In this document: piece after piece, positions 35,213 to 44,719 of the stretch
Layout of the letters: each line of letters begins with the position of its first letter
Position numbering within the stretch: position 1 is the stretch's first letter
Assembly: GCF_013823385.1 (NCBI RefSeq)
Contig: NZ_PNMA01000013.1
Location: 33,956 to 97,955 of the forward strand
Reading direction: 5' to 3'
Length of the DNA stretch: 64,000 bases
Origin: Hyphomonas sp.
GTDB taxonomy: Bacteria; Pseudomonadota; Alphaproteobacteria; Caulobacterales; Hyphomonadaceae
The notes under the pieces: model-generated
Seen by the model: the letters and a program-made list of their open reading frames with translations, nothing else
What the model was told of the DNA's origin: nothing
Database searches by the model: none
Program-made: the position numbers and the translations under genes

Positions 35213-35782
35213 CTAGCGGCGAATATCGCCCCTGACGAGAGCGAAAAGGATGTGGTCGCGGCGCATGCCGGCAATCTCGAGATATGCCGTTGCCCGTCCC
35301 TCCTCAGCAAATCCCGTGCCTTCCAGAACCGCGCGGGAGCGGTCATTCTCCGGAACGATCCCCGCCTCGATCCGGGCAAGGTTAAGCATCGGAAACGCCC
35401 ATACGCACAGGGCTTTCACCGCTTCCTTCATATAGCCCTGGCCCGCATGGGGCTCGCCCATCCAGTAGCCAAGGCTCGCAGCATTGGCCGGCCAGCCGCG
35501 CACCTGTGTCAGAGAGGCACCGCCCAGCAGCGCATTGTCAGACATCCGCCGGATCAGGAACACGCATCCGGCGCCGGACTTCCACGCCTTGGTCCAGGCC
35601 GTCACGCGCCGGTGCCAGTCCTTGCGGCTCAGCGCATCGGCCGGCCAGCTTGGCTCCCAGGGCTCAAGGTAAGCCCGGCTCACCGTGCGCAGCGCGGCCC
35701 AGTCTTCATAGTCGCTCTTGCGCGGCGCCATCAGCGCCAGCCGCTCTGCGGTGATAACCGTATCGAGCGGCACAAACGCCAT
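35213..35782 (-). CDS. RimJ/RimL-type GNAT acetyltransferase
   Basis: A 189-residue N-acetyltransferase. The acetyl-CoA motif is LGYWMGEPHAGQGYMKEAVKAL, followed by NLARIEAGIVPENDRSRAVLEGTGFAEEG, the typical RimJ/L pattern for acetylating protein N-termini or small molecules. It lies 9 bp after threonine synthase on the same strand, a neighbourhood often kept in alphaproteobacteria. Confidence 0.9.
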   Translation of the reverse strand: MAFVPLDTVITAERLALMAPRKSDYEDWAALRTVSRAYLEPWEPSWPADALSRKDWHRRVTAWTKAWKSGAGCVFLIRRMSDNALLGGASLTQVRGWPANAASLGYWMGEPHAGQGYMKEAVKALCVWAFPMLNLARIEAGIVPENDRSRAVLEGTGFAEEGRATAYLEIAGMRRDHILFALVRGDIRR

Positions 35783-35791
35783 GGCCCCGGC

Positions 35792-37174
35792 CTAGCCTGC
35801 AAAGGCCGCAATGCGGGCGCGCACGGCCGCCGGATCAGAGGCAAAGCGCTCGAACACCTCGCCCCGGCCCAGAAGCTCGGCGCAGCGGCTCGGCAGCGGG
35901 GCGTCTTCGCCGGTTGCCTCTTTCACCGTCTCGGGAAACTTGCTCGCCGCCGCCGTCGCCAGCACCACGGTCGCCACAGCCTCCGAAGGCTTGAGGTTAC
36001 GGGCCGTCTGCGTGCCCACTGCCGTATGCGGACAGATCAGCCAGCCGGTCTCGGCGCGGAACCGCTCCATCTCCGCCAGCGTATCGGCATTGGTCACCGA
36101 AACCGCCGAAAGCCCGGTGCAGCCAAGGCGCGCCTTGGCCGTCTCCGGCAGCTCGGCCTCGCCCGCCTGGGCATAGGTGTCATAGGTCCGGCGCACGGCC
36201 TCTGCGTCACGCCCCGTCACCTCGAACAGCAGGCGTTCAAAGTTCGACGGCACGGCAATGTCCATCGCCGGGCTGGGCGTTGCCACCGCGGCCTGACGCG
36301 TCATCCGGCCGGTGTTGAACACCCGCGCCAGCGTGTCGTTCTCATTGACCGCGCAGCAGATCTCGAGGCCCCCCGGCAGCAGGCCGCAGCGGGCCGCCAC
36401 ATAGCCGGCCAGCGCGTCGCCCATATTGCCGCTCGGCACCACGAAGCGCAGCGCCCGGTGGCCCAGCTGCGCGCTGGCGGTGGCGTAATAGACCGCCTGC
36501 GCCGCAATCCGCGCCCAGTTGATGGAGTTGACGCCCGACAGGCCAATGCTGGCAGCGAACGCCTTGTCGGCAAACATCGATTTCACCATCGACTGGCAGT
36601 CGTCAAAGTCCCCGTCCACGGCAATGTTCAGGACGTTCTCCGCCCCGGTCGTCGTCATGAACAGGCGCTGCACCGGCGAGACCCGCTCATGCGGATGCAG
36701 GATTACGAGGCGCACATTCTTCGCCCCGGCAAATGCCCCGGCCGCGGCCCCGCCGGTATCGCCAGAGGTCGCGCAGGTCACCGTCATCCGCTGGCCCGAG
36801 AGGCCGAGCAGATAGTCATAGATCTGGCCGATGATCTGCATCGCCACATCCTTGAAGGCCAGCGTCGGGCCGTGGTGCAGCTCCATCAGCCAGAGGCCGG
36901 GCCCGGCCTGCGTCAGCGGCGCCACCGAGCGGTGGGCAAAGCGGCCATAGGCCTGCGCGCAGAGGCGGGCCATCACATCGGCCGGAATCGCGTCCCCGGC
37001 AAAGGCAGAGAGAATGCGCGCGGCGGTTGCGGCATAGGGCTCATCCGGCGTAGCCGGCGCAATCTGCGGCCAGCTCTCGGGCACATAGAGCCCGCCATCG
37101 GCTGCCAGGCCGGCAAGGCACGCGCCGGCAAAATCCACAGGCTCAGCCTGACCCCGTGTCGAGATATACTTCAC
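35792..37174 (-). CDS. thrC: Threonine synthase
   Basis: PLP enzyme for the last step of threonine synthesis, O-phosphohomoserine to threonine. PLP-binding K108 lies in HHGPTLAFKDVAMQ. The SGDTGGAAAGAF phosphate loop and the VPSGNMGDALAGYVA block are present. 460 residues, the long type. The start is GTG 37174 (VKYISTRG), overlapping the surf1 stop (GTGA); the frame extends upstream, but only through surf1 coding sequence. The gene is thus translationally coupled to a cytochrome oxidase assembly factor, a common alphaproteobacterial order. Confidence 0.93.
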   Translation of the reverse strand: MKYISTRGQAEPVDFAGACLAGLAADGGLYVPESWPQIAPATPDEPYAATAARILSAFAGDAIPADVMARLCAQAYGRFAHRSVAPLTQAGPGLWLMELHHGPTLAFKDVAMQIIGQIYDYLLGLSGQRMTVTCATSGDTGGAAAGAFAGAKNVRLVILHPHERVSPVQRLFMTTTGAENVLNIAVDGDFDDCQSMVKSMFADKAFAASIGLSGVNSINWARIAAQAVYYATASAQLGHRALRFVVPSGNMGDALAGYVAARCGLLPGGLEICCAVNENDTLARVFNTGRMTRQAAVATPSPAMDIAVPSNFERLLFEVTGRDAEAVRRTYDTYAQAGEAELPETAKARLGCTGLSAVSVTNADTLAEMERFRAETGWLICPHTAVGTQTARNLKPSEAVATVVLATAAASKFPETVKEATGEDAPLPSRCAELLGRGEVFERFASDPAAVRARIAAFAG

Positions 37175-37854
37175 TTGCTCGTCTCCCGCCTGAAGCGCAG
37201 CCGCCCGCGCTGGTAATGGAAGGCCAGATACACACCGGCAAGCGCCATGGCGAGGCCCCACCAGGTGATTGCATAGCCAAAATGCCGCTCCGGCGGCAGG
37301 CGCTCGCTGTCGCCCGGCATCAGCAGCGGATTGGCCACCGGCTGGGGCGCCGGATAGTCCGTGCGGATCAGCGTTTCCGGCTCGAACACGCGGGGGATGA
37401 CGCGCGCGGCCAGCGCCGGCGGCAGCGACGCGGCCAGCCGCTCGGGGTCGAGCGCATAATAGACACCCTTCTCCGGATCATCCTCTGTGGTGAAGGCATT
37501 GCGCCGCTGGGGCGGATGCCACAGGCCGCGCAGGGTCAGCATCTGCGCTTCTGCCGCCGGGCTCACCGGCGGCGGCTCGATCGAATAGCTGATCTGCAGC
37601 GGCAGGAAGAGGATGCCGTCGGCCGTCTCAAAGCCGGTCACCTGCCGCCAGGCGGCGTCGCCATCGGCATAGGCATAGACCACCTTCTCGGTGCCCGGCA
37701 GCGTCGTGCCGGTAACCTCGGCCCAGTCCGGCGCCACGCCCTTCTGCGCCATCTTCTCTTCGTAGCGCCCCCATTGCCAGTTGCCGAACATGATCAGGAT
37801 GGCGAACGCGATCACGCTCAGCACGGTCATGACGGGTAAGGGGCGGAACATCAT
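37171..37854 (-). CDS. surf1: SURF1 family cytochrome oxidase assembly protein
   Basis: A 227-residue protein with two membrane helices at the ends (PVMTVLSVIAFAILIMFGNWQWGR and HFGYAITWWGLAMALAGVYLAFHY) around a periplasmic domain. It supports heme a insertion into subunit I. The N-terminal GNWQWGR and C-terminal RHFGYAITWW motifs are diagnostic. The end overlaps thrC. A terminator-like hairpin upstream separates it from ctaE. Confidence 0.92.
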   Translation of the reverse strand: MMFRPLPVMTVLSVIAFAILIMFGNWQWGRYEEKMAQKGVAPDWAEVTGTTLPGTEKVVYAYADGDAAWRQVTGFETADGILFLPLQISYSIEPPPVSPAAEAQMLTLRGLWHPPQRRNAFTTEDDPEKGVYYALDPERLAASLPPALAARVIPRVFEPETLIRTDYPAPQPVANPLLMPGDSERLPPERHFGYAITWWGLAMALAGVYLAFHYQRGRLRFRRETSK

Positions 37855-37892
37855 CGCTCAGGTCCAGGACAAATCGGGGGAAACGGCCCCAC

Positions 37893-37932
37893 CAGAAAGA
37901 CAAAGCCCGCCAGCGCTGAAACACCGGCGGGC
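37893..37932 (-). terminator. Terminator-like hairpin between ctaE and surf1
   Basis: On the minus strand GCCCGCC...GGCGGGC (a 7-bp core with extra pairs inside) is followed by TTTGTCTTTCT. It would end or attenuate the cta transcript before surf1-thrC. A second hairpin without T-run (CGCCGCC/GGCGGC region, 37952-37970) lies directly after the ctaE stop. Confidence 0.6.
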
Positions 37933-37977
37933 CAGATTGTGTCATCCCTCACCGCCGCTTAAGGGCGGCGCAGAGAC

Positions 37978-38859
37978 TTAGTGGCCAGCGCCGCCATGGA
38001 CGAGCCACGGAGCCACATAGACGAAGGCAAAGAGGAAGAGCCACACCACGTCCACGAAGTGCCAGTACCAGGCGGCAAATTCGAAGCCGAGATGCTTCTT
38101 CGGCGTCAGGTTGCCGGCATACATGCGGATCAGGCAGACGATCAGGAAGATCGTGCCGATCACCACATGGGCGCCGTGGAAACCCGTGGCCATGAAGAAG
38201 GCCGAGCCATAGAGCGTGCCGTCATACGAGAAGGCCGCGTGGCTGTATTCGAGAACCTGAAGACCGGTGAAGCCGAGGCCGAGCAGGATCGTGATGATCA
38301 GGCCGAGCTTGGCGCCCTTCATGTCGCCATGGGCCAGGGCATGGTGGGCCCAGGTAACCGTGGTGCCCGAGAGCAGCAGGACCAGCGTGTTCATCAGCGG
38401 CAGGTGGAAGGGGTCAAACATCGTGACGCCTTCCGGCGGGAACTGCTTGAAGCGCTCCAGCCCTTCCTGGAACAGCGCGTTCGCCGAATCCCAGTGGGCG
38501 CCGACGCGGGCATCCCAGAAGATGGCAAATTCGAAGAAGGACCAGAACCAGGCCACGAAGAACATCACCTCGGAGGCGATGAACAGGATCATGCCATAGC
38601 GCAGGCCGATCTCGACCACGGGCGTATGATCGCCCATGCGGCCTTCCTTGATGACGGTCGCCCACCAGCCGAACATGACCCAGATGACCATGGCAAAGCC
38701 GATGGCCAGCAGCCACCAGGTGCCTTCGGCCAGGCCAAACAGGCCCTTCATGTAGGTTACGCCGCCAATGGCGAGAACGGTGACCGCCAGCGAGCCGAGG
38801 AGCGGCCACGGCGAGGGGTTCACCAGGTGATAATCGTGTTTGACGTCGCCGCCGGCCAT
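37978..38859 (-). CDS. ctaE: Cytochrome c oxidase subunit III
   Basis: Seven-helix subunit of the aa3-type oxidase in the inner membrane. Markers include HDYHLVNPSPWPLLGS at the start, RYGMILFIASEVMFFVAWFWSFFE, TGFHGAHVVIGT and WYWHFVDVVWLFLF. 293 residues. The start is ATG 38859, since GGAGGGG lies upstream at good spacing; a GTG at 38886 would read through this ribosome site. The preceding gene is ctaG. Confidence 0.95.
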   Translation of the reverse strand: MAGGDVKHDYHLVNPSPWPLLGSLAVTVLAIGGVTYMKGLFGLAEGTWWLLAIGFAMVIWVMFGWWATVIKEGRMGDHTPVVEIGLRYGMILFIASEVMFFVAWFWSFFEFAIFWDARVGAHWDSANALFQEGLERFKQFPPEGVTMFDPFHLPLMNTLVLLLSGTTVTWAHHALAHGDMKGAKLGLIITILLGLGFTGLQVLEYSHAAFSYDGTLYGSAFFMATGFHGAHVVIGTIFLIVCLIRMYAGNLTPKKHLGFEFAAWYWHFVDVVWLFLFAFVYVAPWLVHGGAGH

Positions 38860-38934
38860 TTTCTCAATCCCCTCCGGAATCGCCACAATACTTTGGCGCT
38901 GTTTATCGCTTGCGCGCGCCTTTTCGCAACTGTT

Positions 38935-39540
38935 TCAGCCCGGCGTGGCCGGATTTGCCGCACCCCCTGCCGGCACTGCCGCAGGAACAGGGCCGGACAC
39001 TTCGGTGCGCGGCCCGTTATAGGTGCCACTGTCAAAGAAAGTGTAGCTGAGTGTGATGGTTTCGAGATTCTTCGCCACCCGGTCTTCGATGATGTTGGGC
39101 GAGATGAAATAGACCACCGGCAGCTTGCGCGTCTCCCCGGCGGCGATCACGCGCTCGGAGAAGCAGAAGCATTCCAGCTTGTTGAAATACGGGCCGGCAA
39201 AATGCGGCGTCACATTATAGCTGGCGATGACGCGGATTTCCCGGTCGGTCGGGTTGGTGACCTCATAGAAGGCCAGGCCATGCTGGCCGATCTGGACGGT
39301 CTGTGGCCCCTGCAGCGCGCGGAATTTCAGCGGCGTATCGGCCACATTCGCGTCGAAGCGCACCTCAACCGTCTGGTCGAGCATCTCCTTCGGCCCTTCG
39401 GTCGCCACCCGCGTGGTGCCGCCAAAGCCGGTGACTTCACAGAAGGCCGAATAGAGCGGCTCTGCCGCAAAGGCGAGCGCCAGCATCCCGGCAGCAAAGC
39501 CGCCTGCGAGAAGACCGATTTTCCCGTTCGAGAGACCCAT
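38935..39540 (-). CDS. ctaG: Cytochrome c oxidase assembly protein CtaG/Cox11
   Basis: Copper chaperone that builds the CuB centre of subunit I. One N-terminal membrane helix (IGLLAGGFAAGMLALAFAA) and a periplasmic beta domain with the copper motif CFCFSE (LECFCFSERVIAAGE) and the family block YFISPNI. 201 residues with a short Ala/Pro-rich tail. ATG 39540 sits in a TAATG overlap with the small CoxF-like gene upstream and has GGGGAGG before it. Confidence 0.95.
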   Translation of the reverse strand: MGLSNGKIGLLAGGFAAGMLALAFAAEPLYSAFCEVTGFGGTTRVATEGPKEMLDQTVEVRFDANVADTPLKFRALQGPQTVQIGQHGLAFYEVTNPTDREIRVIASYNVTPHFAGPYFNKLECFCFSERVIAAGETRKLPVVYFISPNIIEDRVAKNLETITLSYTFFDSGTYNGPRTEVSGPVPAAVPAGGAANPATPG

Positions 39541-39713
39541 TACATCCTCCCCGAAATGCCTGTTCCGGTTGCCAGCCGGATGATGGTGGTGATCATCACC
39601 AGCACGACGAAACCAGCAAGGGCCAGGCCCAGCCACAGGTTCCGCTTCTTGCGGGCGGCGAGTTCTTCCGGCGTCATCCGGCGCACGTCCGGCTTGAGGG
39701 TCGGGTCTTCCAT
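39540..39713 (-). CDS. Small CoxF-like single-pass protein
   Basis: A 57-residue protein: a polar N-terminus with MTPEELAARKKRN, one membrane helix (LWLGLALAGFVVLVMITTIIRLATG) and a short end. It occupies the place of the small coxF gene between ctaB and ctaG in alphaproteobacterial cta operons. Start and stop touch both neighbours (1-bp gap to ctaB, TAATG overlap with ctaG). Confidence 0.8.
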   Translation of the reverse strand: MEDPTLKPDVRRMTPEELAARKKRNLWLGLALAGFVVLVMITTIIRLATGTGISGRM

Positions 39714-39714
39714 A

Positions 39715-40668
39715 TCAGCCTCCGATGACCGGGAAATGCAGCCCGGCGGCATGCTCCACCAGCACCGCGCCAAACAGGGCGAAGAGGTAGAGAATCGAGA
39801 AGAGGAATGTGTTGCGGGCAAGCTTCATGTCCGCCCCCGGCGCGCCCTCATCGCCCGCCTTCGAGCGCAGGATAGCCAGCGCGCAGACAAGGAACACAAG
39901 ACCGCCCACACCCGCCGTCACCCCATAGATCCAGCCGCCGAGGCCCGTGGCCAGCGGGCTCAGCGAGACGGGAATCAGCACCAGCGTGTAGATCAGGATC
40001 TGCAGGCGCGTGGCCTTGGCCCCATGCGTCACCGGCAGCATCGGCACCGACACCTTGGCATATTCCTTGTGCGCCAGCAGCGAAAGCGCCCAGAAATGCG
40101 GCGGCGTCCAGAAGAAGATGATGGCAAAGAGGATCCAGGCGTCCAGCGGCGTATTGCCGGTCACCGCCGCCCAGCCGATCACCGGCGGGAAGGCGCCTGC
40201 GCCGCCCCCGATGACGATATTCTGCGGCGTCGCCCGTTTCAGCCACATCGTATAGATGACGCCGTAATAGAAGATCGAGAAGGCGAGCAGCCCGGCCGCC
40301 AGCCAGTTCGACGCCAGCCACATCAGCATCACCGACACGCCCGACATGATCAGCCCCATCGCCAGGGCCTCTTCCTTCGGCACCGCGCCGGACGGGATCG
40401 GCCGCGTCGAGGTGCGGCTCATCACGGCGTCAATGTCGGCGTCATACCACATGTTGATGGCCCCGGCGGCGCCCGAGCCGAGCGCCACCGCCAGCACGGC
40501 AATCGCCGCCATGGCCGGGTGCATCGTCACGCCCGTCATGCCACTGGCAGCGGCGAGACCGGCTACGGCTGTGAACACCACCAGCATCATGATGCGGGGC
40601 TTCATCAGGTTCACATAGTCCGCCGCCGTGGCGGGGCGCTTGATGGGGGTTGCGTGCGTGTCAGTCAT
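39715..40668 (-). CDS. ctaB: Protoheme IX farnesyltransferase (heme O synthase)
   Basis: Nine-helix UbiA-type prenyltransferase that farnesylates heme b to heme o. Asp-rich motif NMWYDADIDAVMSRT and the second motif around HKEYAKVSVPM are visible, with YVNLMKPRIM at the N-terminus. 317 residues. ATG 40668 is chosen from the normal family start; its ribosome site is poor. An in-frame extension upstream is not family-like. It lies 8 bp after the Cox1-like small gene. Confidence 0.95.
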   Translation of the reverse strand: MTDTHATPIKRPATAADYVNLMKPRIMMLVVFTAVAGLAAASGMTGVTMHPAMAAIAVLAVALGSGAAGAINMWYDADIDAVMSRTSTRPIPSGAVPKEEALAMGLIMSGVSVMLMWLASNWLAAGLLAFSIFYYGVIYTMWLKRATPQNIVIGGGAGAFPPVIGWAAVTGNTPLDAWILFAIIFFWTPPHFWALSLLAHKEYAKVSVPMLPVTHGAKATRLQILIYTLVLIPVSLSPLATGLGGWIYGVTAGVGGLVFLVCALAILRSKAGDEGAPGADMKLARNTFLFSILYLFALFGAVLVEHAAGLHFPVIGG

Positions 40669-40676
40669 AGGCGGGC

Positions 40677-41147
40677 TTATAACGGCTTGGCTCTCCGGAT
40701 GCGCTGTAAAATTGCTTGGCCGATGCATATGGCAAAGATGGCAAGGGAAATCAGCGTGACACAATACCCGGCCGTGGAGAGGATGTGCAGGCGGGAGAAA
40801 TTCCCTGCAAAATCATAGGATTCAGAAGCCTGAGCCCCATGATCCAGAAACGGGGGCGCAAATAGCAGCGCCGAACCTGCGGTCCAAAGCGCCAGATGCG
40901 CCCAGAGCAGCGCCGGGCGGTAAACCATCCCGGCAAGCCGGGCGCCTGCCCAATACAGCATCCCGAACAGGATCGAAGCCGCCGGAAAGGAAAGCTGCGC
41001 GCTCCAGGGCCGCACAATGGAATAGGTCTCGACAAGCACCCCATCGATCACCGGACGGGCGGCGCCAGCGCCGAGCACGACCGGAAAGACCGCCAGAAGC
41101 AGCGCCGCAAACAGGAACCCCAATGGAACCAGACGGTTTGCCGTCAT
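40677..41147 (-). CDS. CtaD-like four-helix protein without heme ligands
   Basis: A 156-residue membrane protein with four helices, located between ctaD and ctaB. Aligned by eye without gaps, residues 41-101 match CtaD 411-471 from this same operon at 19 of 61 positions (shared TY, LS, LF, GS-LF-P and others). The later HILSTAGYCVTL resembles Cta[14 protein letters not shown], and the N-terminal helix resembles CtaD helix IX. It thus corresponds to helices IX-XII of subunit I. The heme ligand pair HFH (CtaD 417-419) is PWS here (47-49), so it cannot bind heme. ATG 41147 has AAGGAAG. A structural or assembly role is inference; a decayed duplicate is possible, though the frame is clean. Confidence 0.7.
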   Translation of the reverse strand: MTANRLVPLGFLFAALLLAVFPVVLGAGAARPVIDGVLVETYSIVRPWSAQLSFPAASILFGMLYWAGARLAGMVYRPALLWAHLALWTAGSALLFAPPFLDHGAQASESYDFAGNFSRLHILSTAGYCVTLISLAIFAICIGQAILQRIRRAKPL

Positions 41148-41231
41148 CGCGCAGCTTCCTTCAAAACAGACGGCCCTCCGCAATCTCTCGCGAAGGGCCG
41201 CCGGATTTCAAGCCTTTGTCAGGCCGGGCGC

Positions 41232-42956
<1,725 letters not shown>

Positions 42957-43916
42957 TTAGTTGGAAGCGAATTTGGTTTCGGTTTCAGCCGAAGCGATCT
43001 GGCGCACCGAAGCGGCGGCGCCGTCAAAGTCTCCGGCCTTCATCAGCTCGGCCCAGGCATCGAACTGCGCCTGCGGAACCACGCGCACCTCGATCGGCAT
43101 GTAGGCATGGTCAACACCGCAGAGTTCCGAGCACTGGCCATAATACACGCCCGGCTCCTTCACGAGGAACCAGCCTTCATTGAGACGGCCGGGGATGGCG
43201 TCCACCTTGATGGCGAAGGCCGGCACGGCCCAGGAGTGGATCACGTCAGCCGCCGCCGTGTAGAAACGGATATAGCGGTTGGCCGGCACGACCATCGGAT
43301 AGTCGGTCGTCAGCAGGCGCAGGCCATCGGTGGGGTCAGACGCGCGGCCCTTGTGGATGCCGTTGGACACGAATTCCACAGCCTCGCCCGTCTCATCGAC
43401 GATATCGGGATAGGTATAGGTCCAGTTCCACTGGTTGCCCTGGATCTTGACGTTCACGAAGCCTTCTTCCGCCGCATCGGGGAAGTAGTTCCGGGTGAAG
43501 GCCTGATGCTCGGCCGACTTGCCCTCTGCCAGCAGCTGCTTGGAGGTGGCAACGATCTGGCCAAGGTTGGGCGTGACGTTCTGATAGAACAGGTTCGGGA
43601 AGGAGAGGCCGGCAATGCCGACCAGGATCAGCGCGGGCACAACCGTCCACACGATCTCGATGGTCGTGTTGTGGCTGAACTTGCGGGAAACCTTGTTCGC
43701 CTTCTGGTTATACCGGATCACGATCCAGATGAGCAGCGCGAGCACCAGCAGCGTGATGGCCGTGATGATCACGAGCAGCACGTTGTGGAACTCATGAACG
43801 CGCTCAGCGATTCGCGTCGCCGCAGGCTGCATGTTGATCGCGCCGTCTACGGGTTCGGCCGCAAAGGCCGGTCCGGCCAGCATGGCAGCAGAGAGGGCGG
43901 CAAGGATGTGTCGCAC
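42957..43916 (-). CDS. ctaC: Cytochrome c oxidase subunit II
   Basis: CuA-bearing subunit, 319 residues. A signal peptide (up to AGPAFA), two membrane helices (about 45-110) and a periplasmic cupredoxin domain follow. The CuA site is HSWAVPAF, then C-S-E-L-C-G-V-D-H-A-Y-M (C-x3-C-x3-H-x2-M). The aromatic electron entry WNWTYTYP is present. The start is set at GTG 43916: GGGG stands about nine bases before it, and the signal peptide then has a proper basic start; a TTG at 43940 is an alternative. First gene of the cta operon; divergent from the TPR gene. Confidence 0.95.
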   Translation of the reverse strand: MRHILAALSAAMLAGPAFAAEPVDGAINMQPAATRIAERVHEFHNVLLVIITAITLLVLALLIWIVIRYNQKANKVSRKFSHNTTIEIVWTVVPALILVGIAGLSFPNLFYQNVTPNLGQIVATSKQLLAEGKSAEHQAFTRNYFPDAAEEGFVNVKIQGNQWNWTYTYPDIVDETGEAVEFVSNGIHKGRASDPTDGLRLLTTDYPMVVPANRYIRFYTAAADVIHSWAVPAFAIKVDAIPGRLNEGWFLVKEPGVYYGQCSELCGVDHAYMPIEVRVVPQAQFDAWAELMKAGDFDGAAASVRQIASAETETKFASN

Positions 43917-44068
43917 GGATTCAACCCCAATTCGTCTCAATTTGGCCTCTAACTATACCAGCCGCGCGGGGAACCCCAGCGTTTTCCTCGCTCAAAATTG
44001 TCGCAGCGCATCGCCCGGCCGGGGCGGCAGTGCTATACTCTCCCTACAACGGAATACGGGAGGAAAAC

Positions 44069-44620
44069 ATGGTCCGTACAGTTGTATTTGCGGCCATTCT
44101 GGTCGCTCTGGCCCCGGCTACAACCGCGCAGGTAACCGTCATCGGCGGGGGGCTGGCTAGGGATTGTTACGAAGCGGCGAAATACGGATTGCTAAGCCAG
44201 GTCGCGGCGGAAGAACTCTGCACGCGGGCCCTGGAGCATGAGGCCCTGAATCTGACCAATCGCGCCGCCACCTTCACGAATCGGGGTGTGCTGCGGATGC
44301 GGCAGGGCAAGCTGGACGCCGCGCTCGGCGATTATGCCGCCTCAAAGCGCATTTCGCCCGGTTCCGGGCCGACCTGGCTCAACGAAGGCGCCGCCTACAT
44401 CCTGAAGCAGGACTACAATTCCGCGCTGGTGTCGCTGGACAAGGCCATCGAGCTGGACTCGTCCGACCTCTACGCCGCCTATTACAACCGCGCCCTGGCG
44501 CGGGAGCGGACCGGGGATGTGGAAGGGGCCTATTACGACTTCCTGAAGTCCAGGGAACTCAACCCCGACTACAAGCCCACCGATGAACAGCTCGCCCGCT
44601 TCACGGTCGAGACGAACTGA
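44069..44620 (+). CDS. Secreted TPR-repeat protein
   Basis: A 183-residue protein with a signal peptide (MVRTVVFAAILVALAPATTA) and about three tetratricopeptide repeats (AATFTNRGVLRMRQGKLDAALGDY, then PTWLNEGAAYILKQDYNSALVSLDKA, then AAYYNRALARERTGDVEGAYYDFLKS). An N-terminal Cys pair (DCYEAA, ELCTRA) sits before the repeats. A strong GGGAGG supports the ATG. Likely a periplasmic protein-protein adaptor; divergent from ctaC. Confidence 0.8.
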   Translation: MVRTVVFAAILVALAPATTAQVTVIGGGLARDCYEAAKYGLLSQVAAEELCTRALEHEALNLTNRAATFTNRGVLRMRQGKLDAALGDYAASKRISPGSGPTWLNEGAAYILKQDYNSALVSLDKAIELDSSDLYAAYYNRALARERTGDVEGAYYDFLKSRELNPDYKPTDEQLARFTVETN

Positions 44621-44719
44621 GGCAACCGGGCCGAAAGGCGGCAATTGGCCCCTGCCCAGGGGCCCTTAACCCGCAGGCTGAGGCTTGTACGCGGGGGCGG
44701 AAGCCCGCATCTTGGGAGG

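Noticed and set aside
37981..40818. A 945-codon plus-strand open frame across the cta genes
   Set aside because: It crosses four well-supported minus-strand genes (ctaE, ctaG, CoxF-like, ctaB) and their gaps, and shows only low-complexity His/Arg/Asp-rich sequence.
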